Notes: a model not told the origin generated them from the sequence alone. DNA of 48,098 nucleotides from Candidatus Gastranaerophilales bacterium (GCA_947624645.1 CANQLG010000014.1:1-48098); one strand, 5' to 3'. Shown: positions 25,539-35,202, counted from the stretch's first letter. A program made the numbers and translations.

Positions 25539-26978
25539 ATGATGACTAAATTAATATTTGAAAAATCTGATAACGGTGTTTGCGGGATAAATTTAACTGA
25601 TGAAAACTTGAACTTTGATTATATTGATGAAAAATATTTAAGCGGTTCAGATTCTACAATTTTACCCGAAATATCCGAATTAGAGGTAATGAGGCACTAT
25701 AAAGAGTTGTCTGATAAGAATTTCTGTATAGAAAAAGGCTTTTATCCTTTGGGCTCTTGTACAATGAAGTATAATCCTAAGGTTAATGAAATGTTAGCAG
25801 GATTGGAAAATTTTTGTGAACTCCATCCGCTTCAGGATGATGAAGATTCTCAAGGCGCTTTAAATTTAATGTATAATCTTCAGGAAGCTTTAAAAATAAT
25901 CAGCGGAATGGATGCAATAACACTTCAACCTGCAGCGGGCGCTCATGGCGAACTTACCGGAATGATGATTGTAAAAAAATATTTTGAAACAATCGGACAA
26001 AATAGGAAAAATGTTATTATTCCAGATTCCGCTCACGGAACAAATCCTGCCAGTGCCGCAATGTGCGGTTTTAATATTATTCAAATAAAGTCAGATTCAA
26101 ATGGTCTTGTAGATATTGAAAATTTAAAATCGGTATTAGACTCTGATACTGCTGCCATAATGTTGACCAATCCGAATACTTTAGGCTTATTCGAGGAAAA
26201 TATTCTTGAAATATCAAAACTTGTTCATGAAGCTGGCGCATTATTATATTATGACGGAGCTAACATGAATGCGATTATGGGCTATACAAATCCTCAATTA
26301 ATGGGATTTGATATAGTACATATGAACTTGCATAAAACTTTTTCAACTCCCCATGGAGGTGGAGGCCCGGGCAGCGGACCTGTCGGTGTTGTTCATAAAT
26401 TAAAAGAATTTTTGCCTGTTCCCGTTATTGATTTTGATGGCGAAAAATATTACAGAAACTTTGATTTAAAACACTCAATAGGTAAAGTTAAAGCTTTTTA
26501 CGGAAACTTTTCCGTTTTGGTCAGAGCATATGCTTATATACTTTCGATGGGAAATAAACTCAAGGAAGTAAGCGCTAATGCGGTATTAAATGCTAATTAT
26601 ATGATGAATAAACTAAAAAAGTATTATTTGCTGCCTTATAACAGAAAATGTATGCATGAATTTGTTCTTTCAGGCGAATGGCAAAAAGATGATGGTGTAA
26701 ATACATTGGCAATAGCAAAAAGTTTAATGGATTATAATTTCCATCCGCCGACCGTATATTTTCCTTTGATTGTGCATGAAGCAATAATGATAGAACCTAC
26801 TGAATCAGAAAATAAGCAAAGACTGGATAATTTTATAGATGTAATGGTTAATATTGCTAAAGAAGTAAAAGTAAATCCGCAAAATGTGTTGAATCATCCA
26901 ATCAATACGCCCGTTAAAAAAGTGGATGAAACACTTGCAGCTCGTAAACTTGATTTAGCATATAAACAAGAAGTATAA
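25539..26978 (+). CDS. gcvPB: glycine dehydrogenase (decarboxylating) subunit 2
   Basis: 479 residues, the length of the GcvPB half of split P-protein. The PLP lysine lies in HMNLHKTFSTPHGGGGPG (K266), preceded by IPDSAHGTNPASAAMCGF and LTNPNTLGLFEE, with YYDGANMNAIMGY between. It decarboxylates glycine and passes the aminomethyl group to H-protein. GGGGAT lies just before ATG 25539 (an ATG follows immediately at 25542). GcvPA, normally the preceding gene, is absent: the upstream gene is eda. The other subunits must lie elsewhere. It is convergent with metW, 9 bp away. Confidence 0.95.
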   Translation: MMTKLIFEKSDNGVCGINLTDENLNFDYIDEKYLSGSDSTILPEISELEVMRHYKELSDKNFCIEKGFYPLGSCTMKYNPKVNEMLAGLENFCELHPLQDDEDSQGALNLMYNLQEALKIISGMDAITLQPAAGAHGELTGMMIVKKYFETIGQNRKNVIIPDSAHGTNPASAAMCGFNIIQIKSDSNGLVDIENLKSVLDSDTAAIMLTNPNTLGLFEENILEISKLVHEAGALLYYDGANMNAIMGYTNPQLMGFDIVHMNLHKTFSTPHGGGGPGSGPVGVVHKLKEFLPVPVIDFDGEKYYRNFDLKHSIGKVKAFYGNFSVLVRAYAYILSMGNKLKEVSANAVLNANYMMNKLKKYYLLPYNRKCMHEFVLSGEWQKDDGVNTLAIAKSLMDYNFHPPTVYFPLIVHEAIMIEPTESENKQRLDNFIDVMVNIAKEVKVNPQNVLNHPINTPVKKVDETLAARKLDLAYKQEV

Positions 26979-26987
26979 AATTCAAGA

Positions 26988-27611
26988 TTATTTTGAAATG
27001 ACAAAAACAGCCTCTTCCGCAAAAAGATTGGAAAAGAAATTATATCTAAAATCTTTTTTGATGTTTGCTTTTGTTGTATAGATTTTTTGTAGAATTTTAA
27101 TATTGCGCTTATCAGTAAACTCAAAAAAATCTTTTATTGTTAAAAGGTGAATGTTGGGAGTATTATACCATTCAAAAGGCAAAACTTTTGATTTGGGCAT
27201 ATTACCTGAAAAAAAGAAATTAAATCTTACACGCCAATATGCAAAATTCGGAAAGCTTATAATACATTTTTTGCCGACTCTAAGCATTTCTTCAATGACG
27301 TAATCAGGATTTTTTGCGGACTGAAGAGTTTGATTTAAAATGACATAGTCATAAGATTTATCACTAAATTGCCTTAACCCCTCGTCAATATCGCCTTGAA
27401 TGACGGACAAACCTTTTTCAATACAAGAAATAACTTCTTTTTGTGAAATTTCAATGCCAAACCCTTTAACATTTTTTGTATCTTTAAGCAGTTTTAACAA
27501 ATAACCGTCCCCACAGCCTAAATCCAGAACTTTAGAATTATCTTCAACCATTTGAGAGATTAGAGAGTAATTAATGTGAAGCCCGTTTGATTGTGCATAA
27601 TGATTATTCAT
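26988..27611 (-). CDS. metW: methionine biosynthesis protein MetW
   Basis: 207 residues. SAM-type Rossmann fold with KVLDLGCGDGYLLKLLKDT (about 23-41), GFGIEISQ, VIQGDIDEGLRQF, YVILNQTLQ and KCIISFPNFAYWRVR. These match MetW, which partners MetX; in other bacteria the MetXW complex controls homoserine O-acylation. It overlaps metX by 8 bp at its start and is last in the metY-metX-metW operon, which supports this name over a generic methyltransferase. Confidence 0.9.
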   Translation of the reverse strand: MNNHYAQSNGLHINYSLISQMVEDNSKVLDLGCGDGYLLKLLKDTKNVKGFGIEISQKEVISCIEKGLSVIQGDIDEGLRQFSDKSYDYVILNQTLQSAKNPDYVIEEMLRVGKKCIISFPNFAYWRVRFNFFFSGNMPKSKVLPFEWYNTPNIHLLTIKDFFEFTDKRNIKILQKIYTTKANIKKDFRYNFFSNLFAEEAVFVISK

Positions 27612-28731
27612 TACTGTCTCCTTTTATTTGATTGTTTAAGAAACTCTTAATTATTTTAGACTGATTATCGTACTCAATTAAGAATGCATCGTGACCGCAG
27701 GGTGAATTTATTTCACAATAAGATACATCTTTATTAAGCTGCATAAGAGTATTAACAATTTCTTTTGCCTGATATGACGGAAATAACCAATCAGAATTAA
27801 AAGAGATAATAAGAAATTTTGCACTTGTTTTTTCAAAAGCATTTTTTAGTGAGCCGTATTTACTTGCGGGATCAAAGTAATCCATTGCTTTTGTAATATA
27901 AAGATAACTGTTAGCATCAAACCTATCAACAAAAATTTGTCCCTGATGCTGAAGATAACTTTCTACCTGAAAATCTATATCAAAATTAAAATCATAATGG
28001 TCTTTATTTTGCAGCTCTCGTCCGAATTTATTGTACATAGCTTCTTCACATAAGTATGTAATATGGCCTATCATTCTGGCAATAGATAAACCTCTGTCGG
28101 GTTTTTGAGCTTTATCATAGTAGTCGCCGTTGTTCCAATTCGGGTCGGAAATAATGGAATTTCTTCCGACAGCATTAAAAGCAATAGCTTGAGGAGATAA
28201 TCTGGAAGTTGTTGCAATAAGAATTGCGGATTTAACATAATCAGGATAAGAAATTACAAATTGAATCGCCTGCATACCGCCCATAGAACCGCCGGATACA
28301 GAGTATAATTGTTTAATTCCCAAATAATCCAAAAGCTTTTTTTGAACTTTTACTGTATCTTCTACCGTAAATACAGGGAAAGACAACCCGTATGGCTTAT
28401 CAGTGTTAGGATTAATGCTGGATGGTCCCGTTGTACCGCTGCATCCGCCCAGTATATTTGAACAGACGATAAAATATTTATTTGTATCAAATGCTTTATT
28501 TTCTCCTATCAGTTCATCCCACCAGCCGGGTTTCTTATCATTCTCAGACTTATACCCTGCTGCGTGTGCATCCCCCGTCAATGCATGTATTATTAATATC
28601 GCATTATCTTTATTATCGTTCAGTTTCCCGTATGTTTCATAAGCAACGGTTATGGGCGAAAATTCAATTCCGCTTTCAAATTTTATAGGTTCTTCTATTG
28701 TGTAGAATTTTGTTTCAACTATATTTTTCAT
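27604..28731 (-). CDS. metX: homoserine O-acetyltransferase
   Basis: 375 residues, alpha/beta-hydrolase fold. IIHALTGDAHAAG, GWWDELIGENKAFDT, SNILGGCSGTTGPSS, the nucleophile elbow SGGSMGGMQA (S149), then SDWLFPS (Asp) and CGHDAFLIEYD (His) complete the triad. It acylates homoserine with acetyl-CoA (acetyl or succinyl preference cannot be told by eye). The product feeds MetY, encoded by the upstream gene that overlaps it by 4 bp. MetW follows. Confidence 0.94.
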   Translation of the reverse strand: MKNIVETKFYTIEEPIKFESGIEFSPITVAYETYGKLNDNKDNAILIIHALTGDAHAAGYKSENDKKPGWWDELIGENKAFDTNKYFIVCSNILGGCSGTTGPSSINPNTDKPYGLSFPVFTVEDTVKVQKKLLDYLGIKQLYSVSGGSMGGMQAIQFVISYPDYVKSAILIATTSRLSPQAIAFNAVGRNSIISDPNWNNGDYYDKAQKPDRGLSIARMIGHITYLCEEAMYNKFGRELQNKDHYDFNFDIDFQVESYLQHQGQIFVDRFDANSYLYITKAMDYFDPASKYGSLKNAFEKTSAKFLIISFNSDWLFPSYQAKEIVNTLMQLNKDVSYCEINSPCGHDAFLIEYDNQSKIIKSFLNNQIKGDSNE

Positions 28732-29993
28732 TTTCTTGCAGCTTTAATTGCATTATCTATATCTTCAATTATATCTTCAATATTTTCTAACCCGACAGAG
28801 GCCCGCATATAGTCATTGGTTATACCTGCTTTTAGTTTTTGTTCATCCGACAACTGTCTGTGTGTTGTACCTGCCGGATAAGTGATTATTGAACGAACAT
28901 CTCCAAGATTTGTTGCATGAATAAAGAGTTTCAATGCTTCAATAAACTTGGTTCCGTTCCCGTCCACCCCAAAGCCTAAAAGAGACGATACGCCTTTGGG
29001 TAAATATTTCTTTGCCAATGTATAATCAGGACTGTTTTCTAAATACGGATATTTCACAAAATTGATATGAGGATGATTTTGCAGATGTTTTGCCAGTTTC
29101 AATGCGTTTTCACAGTGTCTGTCCATTCTGACATGTAAAGTTTCCAATCCTAACATCGTTAAATATGCGTTAAAAGGACTTTGACAGCAGCCTAAATCCC
29201 TTATTAAATGTGCTCTTGCTTTTGCTATAAAAGCCGCATTTTTAAATTCTTTTGTATAAATTATTCCGTGATAACTCTCATCAGGAGTTGTGAACATACT
29301 AAATTTATCGGTTTTTTCCCAATTAAATTTACCCGAATCAACTATAATACCTCCCATTGCATTACCGTGTCCCGATAAATATTTTGTCGTGGAATGTATT
29401 ATAATGTCTGCACCAAATTCAATCGGACGGCATAAATATGGCGTCGGTACAGTGTTATCCACTATCAAAGGTATTGAATATTTATGTGCAAGTTTAGCTA
29501 AATTTTCTATATCTGCTACTTTTATACTGGGATTACCTACTGATTCCGTATAAATGCATTTTGTCTTGTCATTTATCTCTTTTTCATAATCTTCTATATT
29601 ATCTGAATTTATAAATTTTACATTTATTCCCATTTGTTTAAACGTTTTAGCAAATAAATTATACGTGCCTCCGTAGATTTTATCCGAGGTAATAATTTCA
29701 TCTCCTGATTTTGCAATGTTTAATATAGAAATTAATATAGCAGCCTGTCCTGAAGAAACGGCTAGTGCACCAATACCTCCTTCAAGTGCTGCTATTCTTT
29801 TTTCTATCATTTCATTAGAAGGATTTGTTAATCTTGAATATATGTCACCTTCTACTTTTAAATCAAATAAATTAACTGCATGTTCAACACTGTCAAAACT
29901 GTATGCTGTTGTTGCATATATAGGCATTGATATAGCATGATTTTGTTTTCCCAAATCTATATATCCTTGAGTTGCAATTGTTTCAAATCTCAT
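28728..29993 (-). CDS. metY: O-acetylhomoserine sulfhydrylase
   Basis: 421 residues, a Cys/Met metabolism PLP enzyme with K204 in IIHSTTKYLSGHG. The start RFETIATQGYIDLGKQNHA, IYSRLTNPSN, SSGQAAILISI and SVGNPSIKVADIE fit the long MetY subgroup (about 420-430 aa) rather than MetB or MetC (about 380-400). It makes homocysteine from O-acetylhomoserine and sulfide, i.e. direct sulfhydrylation. GAGGGG lies 4 bp before the ATG. It leads the operon metY-metX-metW. The leader region (29994-30161) shows no SAM riboswitch pattern that I can recognise. Confidence 0.93.
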   Translation of the reverse strand: MRFETIATQGYIDLGKQNHAISMPIYATTAYSFDSVEHAVNLFDLKVEGDIYSRLTNPSNEMIEKRIAALEGGIGALAVSSGQAAILISILNIAKSGDEIITSDKIYGGTYNLFAKTFKQMGINVKFINSDNIEDYEKEINDKTKCIYTESVGNPSIKVADIENLAKLAHKYSIPLIVDNTVPTPYLCRPIEFGADIIIHSTTKYLSGHGNAMGGIIVDSGKFNWEKTDKFSMFTTPDESYHGIIYTKEFKNAAFIAKARAHLIRDLGCCQSPFNAYLTMLGLETLHVRMDRHCENALKLAKHLQNHPHINFVKYPYLENSPDYTLAKKYLPKGVSSLLGFGVDGNGTKFIEALKLFIHATNLGDVRSIITYPAGTTHRQLSDEQKLKAGITNDYMRASVGLENIEDIIEDIDNAIKAARK

Positions 29994-30161
29994 ATTTCCC
30001 CTCTTATTACAATAATATTTATATTATTAATTTTATCCTTAATTTGTAAATATAATATATTCTTTTATAAACTTTTATAAAGTTTTTTTCATAATCAGAA
30101 TTTTAATTAACAAATAATTTTATATTTGTTTTTTTCGAAAATTAAAAGTGAGGTATCGACT

Positions 30162-30902
30162 ATGAAAATTAATAAAGTTACACTAACAAATGCACAAAAA
30201 ATTCCTGCAAGAAATAATAATCTTAAACAGGGAAAAAAGCAGCAAGTAATTAAAAATACATTATTAGCAGCAGGATTTATGAGTGCCGGTGCTCTTATAG
30301 GCATTTTAATTGCAAATAAAAATATTTCTAAGAAAGCAGCAGGACTTTTAGGCGCAGGTACTTTTTCCGGTATTTTAGCTTCAAAAAAAGTCTCCGAAAC
30401 AGATGATTCCAATGATACAGAGTCTTTAAATCAGAATGCTGCTCAGGAACCTCTTCCTAAAATTGTTTCATTAAATTCAAATATCAATACTACTACCAGA
30501 GTTCTACCCTCAGGTATAATTGAAACAAAACAAAAAGAATCAGACTTAATGGGCGATTTAGAAACTTCTACTTTCTCTGAACCTATTAATGGTGTCAAAA
30601 AGATTGATATTTGGAGAGATGGTGGAAAAATTTCTCAAATTGATGCTTATGATGAATCAAATGAACTTATAAAATCAGTTGAAATACAAAGAAGATATTA
30701 TGATATAGATAAACCTTCGCATATTACAATATATGAAGGTGATAATCAAAAAGACATACATTATGATTTGACACGTGATCATAAACATATAAAAGGTTTA
30801 ATCATCTGTGATGATGATTGTTCGGAAGAGTATATAAAAATTCCCGTTAAATTTTCCGAAAGATTTGCACGTACTATGAATAAATTTAGAGTTATTATTT
30901 AA
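30162..30902 (+). CDS. hypothetical membrane-anchored protein, 246 aa
   Basis: Begins MKINKVTLTNAQKIPARNNN, a basic and Asn-rich segment. A hydrophobic, Gly/Ala-rich stretch (about 34-75: TLLAAGFMSAGALIGILIA, then AAGLLGAGTFSGILA) looks like a helical hairpin in the membrane. A linker and a C-terminal domain (about 140-246) follow, with beta-type repeats such as GVKKIDIWRDGGKISQIDAY and KPSHITIYEGDNQKDIHYD. No known family. I use ATG 30162, preceded by GAGG; an upstream TTG at 30126 is unlikely. A strong terminator closes the gene. Confidence 0.6.
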   Translation: MKINKVTLTNAQKIPARNNNLKQGKKQQVIKNTLLAAGFMSAGALIGILIANKNISKKAAGLLGAGTFSGILASKKVSETDDSNDTESLNQNAAQEPLPKIVSLNSNINTTTRVLPSGIIETKQKESDLMGDLETSTFSEPINGVKKIDIWRDGGKISQIDAYDESNELIKSVEIQRRYYDIDKPSHITIYEGDNQKDIHYDLTRDHKHIKGLIICDDDCSEEYIKIPVKFSERFARTMNKFRVII

Positions 30903-30931
30903 CTTTGACAATTTATTTCAGAAAAATATTT

Positions 30932-30965
30932 ATAGAGAGGTACATTATACCTCTCTATTTTTTTT
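30932..30965 (+). terminator. rho-independent terminator overlapping the convergent gene's stop
   Basis: ATAGAGAGGT (30932-30941) pairs perfectly with ACCTCTCTAT (30949-30958) around a 7-nt loop and is followed by eight T. The stop codon of the minus-strand DUF2207 gene (30945-30947) lies in the loop. Confidence 0.85.
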
Positions 30966-32771
30966 GTGTTTTTTTGTTGATTTTTCATTATTTTTTGTTG
31001 CTTTTTCTACCGAATTTGAAATATTATTTACTATATATTCGTTAAAATATTCTCCCTGATACCAATTCGGATGATAATCCTCATATCCTGTAAGAGTGTC
31101 GAATAAATGATTTTCAACGCCCAAAACATAAGCAAAAGGCAATATTTCGCTCACATAGTCAGGATTTTCTTTTATTGTGTTAAGTAGTCTTGATTTTTCA
31201 GCAACTTCTATGAATTTTTTTAATCCTAATACCTGACCAAGAAGAATCTTTCCTGTATGATTTCGTTTCGGCATATTTACAAGACAAATAATGCTGACAA
31301 TAATACATGCTATTTCCCAAAATATTATTGGTGCATTATTAACTATATTTGGGCAAGAAATAAATATAAATATTAACGGAGTACCTATAAACCCGAATCC
31401 AAAGAATAAAGCCAAACTTATTCTCTTGAGTTGTATTAGCCTTATTACTACACCAATACCGATTGTCATTATAAATATCATTGTTAGTACAAAAAATGGG
31501 TCATCAAACGGAGGTATATTAAAAGAATAATTTCCAAGAGTGTATAATAATAATGTAATTAACCCGAAAATGGAAATTATCATTATTGCTAATTTACCAA
31601 AACTGCATGATTCTTTAATAAACAAAAATCCTTTGATTTTTTCTAAACTTTGCTGAATTTTTTGACAATATATTTGAAAATTTATGCTGCATTCAAGTTC
31701 TAATTGGCTGATAGTTTCTTTATTTCCATCAAATAAGGCCTGCATCATTAATTTTTCAGTTAATTTTTTCCCGTCGTACGGCTTAATTTTTTTTAATGTA
31801 AAAGATATTCCGTTATCATCTATTTCTATGTATCCTTTGCTAGCCAAATAAAAAATTAAAGAAATAATACCTTTTAATGATGAATGCCCTTGATATTCAA
31901 CTTCTATTTCCGCACTGTTTTTCCCTTTTGGTGCATTAAAATTTACAATAGGAGTAACGGGATCATCTTTTCCAAATATATACCATATTATTACTGAAAG
32001 AACAGCTAAAATTAGGGAGTAAAGAGCTATATTATTTGATATATTTTTTCTACCTGTAAAGTATTTTGCAGGTAATTTAATTTGAATGGATATTCCTTCG
32101 TTAGGCTTAAGCGGTGTTGTAGTGTAACCTTTGATTGTATTACCGGAAATTTTATATCTTATATTAAGATCTTTACTGAGCAAACCATCTTTTACTTTGA
32201 AAAATTGAATATTATTATTTGTATCAAATATTTTCGGAAGAGTTATTGAGAAGTATGCTTGTTCTATTCCCCTGTCCCAATCAGTTCCGATAATATTATA
32301 ATAAAATACATCCGAATCTTTATTTTGGCTATTTGGCATATCGTATTTATAAGTAAGTGAATAAGTTTGTTTTCCCTTATTATGATTGTATAGATTCCCA
32401 AGCAGTATAATAAGTTCAAAATTTGCCTTTTCCTTTTTTATTAATTGCTCGGAATATATATCATATATATGGATATTCTCAATTTTGAATTTATTATTTT
32501 GTACTGATATATTTTTTATAGGAATAGTTCTTGTTATACTGGAAACCGGTGATTTAGATGTTACGGTAAAGTCTTCTGTTATTTTTGCTATTTTGTCTTC
32601 CGTAATATCCATTACAACATTATATTTGTCTATGTATAATTTTTCAGCTTGTATGTAATTTTGATAATCAATACTTTCAAATATTGGATATATTGTAGAC
32701 CAATTGCAAATAATAAAAATAATAAATAAAATAAAAGTCAATACAATTATAGATGAAATATTTTTTAACAT
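30945..32771 (-). CDS. DUF2207 family membrane protein (copy 2)
   Basis: 608 residues. An N-terminal membrane helix (about 4-24), then an extracytoplasmic DUF2207 beta domain (about 45-235; VVMDITEDKIAKITEDFTV, YNIIGTDWDRG). Two helices near 247-265 and 390-485 follow, with a cytoplasmic part (IEVEYQGHSSLKGIISL, LKKFIEVAEKSRL, LPFAYVLGVEN). It lacks the Gly/Ser/His-rich tail seen in its neighbour and ends in a Lys-rich tail (KKHKKNREV). DUF2207 proteins commonly sit next to LemA; function is unsettled, with envelope roles proposed. It is 31 bp downstream of its paralogue in the LemA operon. Confidence 0.85.
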   Translation of the reverse strand: MLKNISSIIVLTFILFIIFIICNWSTIYPIFESIDYQNYIQAEKLYIDKYNVVMDITEDKIAKITEDFTVTSKSPVSSITRTIPIKNISVQNNKFKIENIHIYDIYSEQLIKKEKANFELIILLGNLYNHNKGKQTYSLTYKYDMPNSQNKDSDVFYYNIIGTDWDRGIEQAYFSITLPKIFDTNNNIQFFKVKDGLLSKDLNIRYKISGNTIKGYTTTPLKPNEGISIQIKLPAKYFTGRKNISNNIALYSLILAVLSVIIWYIFGKDDPVTPIVNFNAPKGKNSAEIEVEYQGHSSLKGIISLIFYLASKGYIEIDDNGISFTLKKIKPYDGKKLTEKLMMQALFDGNKETISQLELECSINFQIYCQKIQQSLEKIKGFLFIKESCSFGKLAIMIISIFGLITLLLYTLGNYSFNIPPFDDPFFVLTMIFIMTIGIGVVIRLIQLKRISLALFFGFGFIGTPLIFIFISCPNIVNNAPIIFWEIACIIVSIICLVNMPKRNHTGKILLGQVLGLKKFIEVAEKSRLLNTIKENPDYVSEILPFAYVLGVENHLFDTLTGYEDYHPNWYQGEYFNEYIVNNISNSVEKATKNNEKSTKKHKKNREV

Positions 32772-32802
32772 TAAAATATAACCTTTTTATATTATTACCA
32801 AG

Positions 32803-34614
32803 TTACCAAGAGCCGCCTCCTCCGCCGCCGTGACCGCCACCGCTATGACCTCCGCCGCTATGACCGCTGCCTCCGGAATGTGAAGAACTTGGAGGAGATG
32901 CTGCTGTGCTTAAAGAACTTGAAATTTTTTCGAAACGACTGCTATTTAATCGTCTGCCATGATACCAAGTCGGCTGATAGTCATCATATTCTTCTATGCA
33001 GTCTAATAAATGATTTTCAACACCTAAAACATAAGCATACGGAAGTATTTCATTTACGTAATTCGGATTTTCTTGTATTAAAGCAAGTAATCTTGGCTTT
33101 TCAACGACTTCTATAAATTTTTTCAATCCTAAAACCTGCCCCAAAAGCATTCTTCCTTTAGTGTTTCTTTTTGGCATATTTACTAAACAAATAAAACTTA
33201 CAATCAAACAGGCAAGTTGCAATAACAATATCGGCGCATTATTGGATATATTCGGTGCTTCACTTATTATAAAACATAGTGGTATACCGCCAAATGGGAG
33301 TCCCCACGCCAAAGCAAAAATTATATTTTTCATTGATGCAGATATTAGTGAAGCCATTACTATAACAGCAATTACAGGAAATATAAATATAACTCCCTGT
33401 CCTCCGGATATCATACAAAACGAATAATCTCCCAGTGTATATATTAATAATCCCAATAAACCTATAATTGAGATTATTAATATCGCAATTTTACCGACAC
33501 TGCAAGAATCTTTTTCAAATAAAAATCCTCTGATTTTATTTAAACATTTTTGGATTCTTTGACAATATAAACGGAAAACAGAACTTACTGAAAGTTGTAT
33601 TTGGCTAACAGAATCTTTTTCTCCATAGAATAAAGCCTCCATCATTGCTTTTTCAGTTGATTTTGTTCCGTCATACGGTTTTAGTTTGTTAATTATAAAA
33701 TTTATACCGTCATCTTCTATTTCTATGTATCCTTTGCTTGCCAAATAAAATATCAAAGAAATTACACCTTTTGAGGAAGAATTTCCTTTATATTCAACTT
33801 CTATTTCAGCACTGTTTTTACCTTCAGGTGCACTAAAGTTTACTATTGGAGTAACAGGATCATCTTTTCCAAAAATATACCATATTACCAATGGAATTAT
33901 AGCCAAAACTACTGCAATAAGTGCTATATAGGTTTCAAAACCAATCTTAGGTGTAAAATAATTTTCGGGTAATTCAACTCTTATTGTTAATCCTTCATGT
34001 GGATTAAGAGTTGTTTTTGTATAGCCTGTAATAGTATTACCTGAAATTCTAAATTTTAAATCATCGGGATTGTATCCGACAGACCCATTAGTACCTAAAG
34101 AAAAACCGACTTTATTTGCATCAAATTCTTTTGGAAGAGTTATTGTAAAATATACTCGTCTGATTGTTGTGTCCCATTCTGTACCTATGATGTTAAAATA
34201 AAATTCATCGGCATCTTTAACTTTATCATTTCCCATATCATATTTGTAGGAGATTTTATATGATTGTTTCCCTTCTATTTTTAGATTGGGGTTACCCATT
34301 TTAAGAATAAGATAGCCGCGATCTATTTCTTTTCTGAATAGTTGGGTAGCAGAAATATCTGATATTCTTGCAGTTTCATTGTTTATTGTGCCGTCTTCTC
34401 TTGATATTGTATTTTTAAATGGAATATTTCTGAAAATACCATGAGAAGGATATGTAAACATTACGTCTATATCTTCTGTTATTTCTGCCGTCCTGTCTTC
34501 TGTTATATTCATTTTTACATTGTATGTATTGATATAGAAATTCTCTGCATTTGCAAAATTAGTTGTAAATAAACTAATTATAAATGCAGATAAAATTATA
34601 ATAAATTTCTTCAT
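32803..34614 (-). CDS. DUF2207 family membrane protein (copy 1)
   Basis: 603 residues with a cleavable signal peptide or anchor at 1-23 (SAFIISLFTTNFANA-E). The DUF2207 ectodomain, transmembrane helix near 226-245, cytoplasmic region and three or four further helices (about 370-460) follow the same order as in the downstream paralogue, with shared blocks such as WYIFGKDDPVTPIVNF and LPYAYVLGVENHLLD. The C-terminus is a Gly/His/Ser repeat tail (SGGGHSGGGHGGGGGGSW), a common end of this family. It overlaps the lemA stop by 1 bp, so LemA and this protein are translated as a pair. Confidence 0.88.
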   Translation of the reverse strand: MKKFIIILSAFIISLFTTNFANAENFYINTYNVKMNITEDRTAEITEDIDVMFTYPSHGIFRNIPFKNTISREDGTINNETARISDISATQLFRKEIDRGYLILKMGNPNLKIEGKQSYKISYKYDMGNDKVKDADEFYFNIIGTEWDTTIRRVYFTITLPKEFDANKVGFSLGTNGSVGYNPDDLKFRISGNTITGYTKTTLNPHEGLTIRVELPENYFTPKIGFETYIALIAVVLAIIPLVIWYIFGKDDPVTPIVNFSAPEGKNSAEIEVEYKGNSSSKGVISLIFYLASKGYIEIEDDGINFIINKLKPYDGTKSTEKAMMEALFYGEKDSVSQIQLSVSSVFRLYCQRIQKCLNKIRGFLFEKDSCSVGKIAILIISIIGLLGLLIYTLGDYSFCMISGGQGVIFIFPVIAVIVMASLISASMKNIIFALAWGLPFGGIPLCFIISEAPNISNNAPILLLQLACLIVSFICLVNMPKRNTKGRMLLGQVLGLKKFIEVVEKPRLLALIQENPNYVNEILPYAYVLGVENHLLDCIEEYDDYQPTWYHGRRLNSSRFEKISSSLSTAASPPSSSHSGGSGHSGGGHSGGGHGGGGGGSW

Positions 34615-35165
34615 TAAAATTGTACCTTTACGTTCTCTCTTTGTTCATTTTTAATTTCAAAAAGTTTTTCTTGTTTTATTCCAAAAAAACCGCAAATAAT
34701 ATTAGAAGGAAATATTTCGGTATATGTATTCAATTCTCTTACTGTACCGTTATAATATTTTCTTGAATCAGCTATTTCTCCTTCTATTGAAGAAAGTTCA
34801 CCCATAAGATTATTAAAACTTTCATTGGCTTTTAAATCAGGATAATTTTCAGCAACAGCAAGTAATTTTGCTATTCCAATATTAAGTCTTTGGTTAATAT
34901 CAATTTTTTGAGCCGAATTTAATCCGCCGTAATTAGAACTTCTTAATTTTGTTACTTCTTCAAAAACACCTTTTTCATGTGCTGCATAGCCTTTTACTGT
35001 TTCAAGTAAATTAGGAATCAAATCCCAACGCTTTTTCAAATATACATCCATTGTGGAAAATGCTTCCCGAACATAGTTACGTAGTACAATACCTTTATTG
35101 TATGCCGAAACAATCCAACCTATAAATAATATTGCAATAATACCAATAATAATTTGTCCTATCAT
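34614..35165 (-). CDS. lemA: LemA family protein
   Basis: 183 residues. One N-terminal membrane helix (IIGIIAILFIGWIVSAY) followed by the helical-bundle LemA domain: VREAFSTMDVYLKKRWDLIP, LLETVKGYAAHEKG, AVAENYPDLKANESFNNL and SRKYYNGTVRELNTY. These blocks are diagnostic. LemA proteins are membrane-anchored with a periplasmic or cytoplasmic bundle and co-occur with DUF2207 proteins; the function is not settled. It leads the lemA-DUF2207-DUF2207 operon and has a candidate promoter 38-66 bp upstream. Confidence 0.93.
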   Translation of the reverse strand: MIGQIIIGIIAILFIGWIVSAYNKGIVLRNYVREAFSTMDVYLKKRWDLIPNLLETVKGYAAHEKGVFEEVTKLRSSNYGGLNSAQKIDINQRLNIGIAKLLAVAENYPDLKANESFNNLMGELSSIEGEIADSRKYYNGTVRELNTYTEIFPSNIICGFFGIKQEKLFEIKNEQRENVKVQF

Positions 35166-35202
35166 TTAATATCCCTTTATATCCACTACTACCAACTCTG
35201 TT

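Noticed and set aside
29994-30161. Possible SAM riboswitch upstream of metY
   Set aside because: The leader is plain AT-rich DNA; I find no conserved SAM-box core or a terminator positioned for metY. A short AAACTTT/AAAGTTT hairpin with T's points the wrong way.
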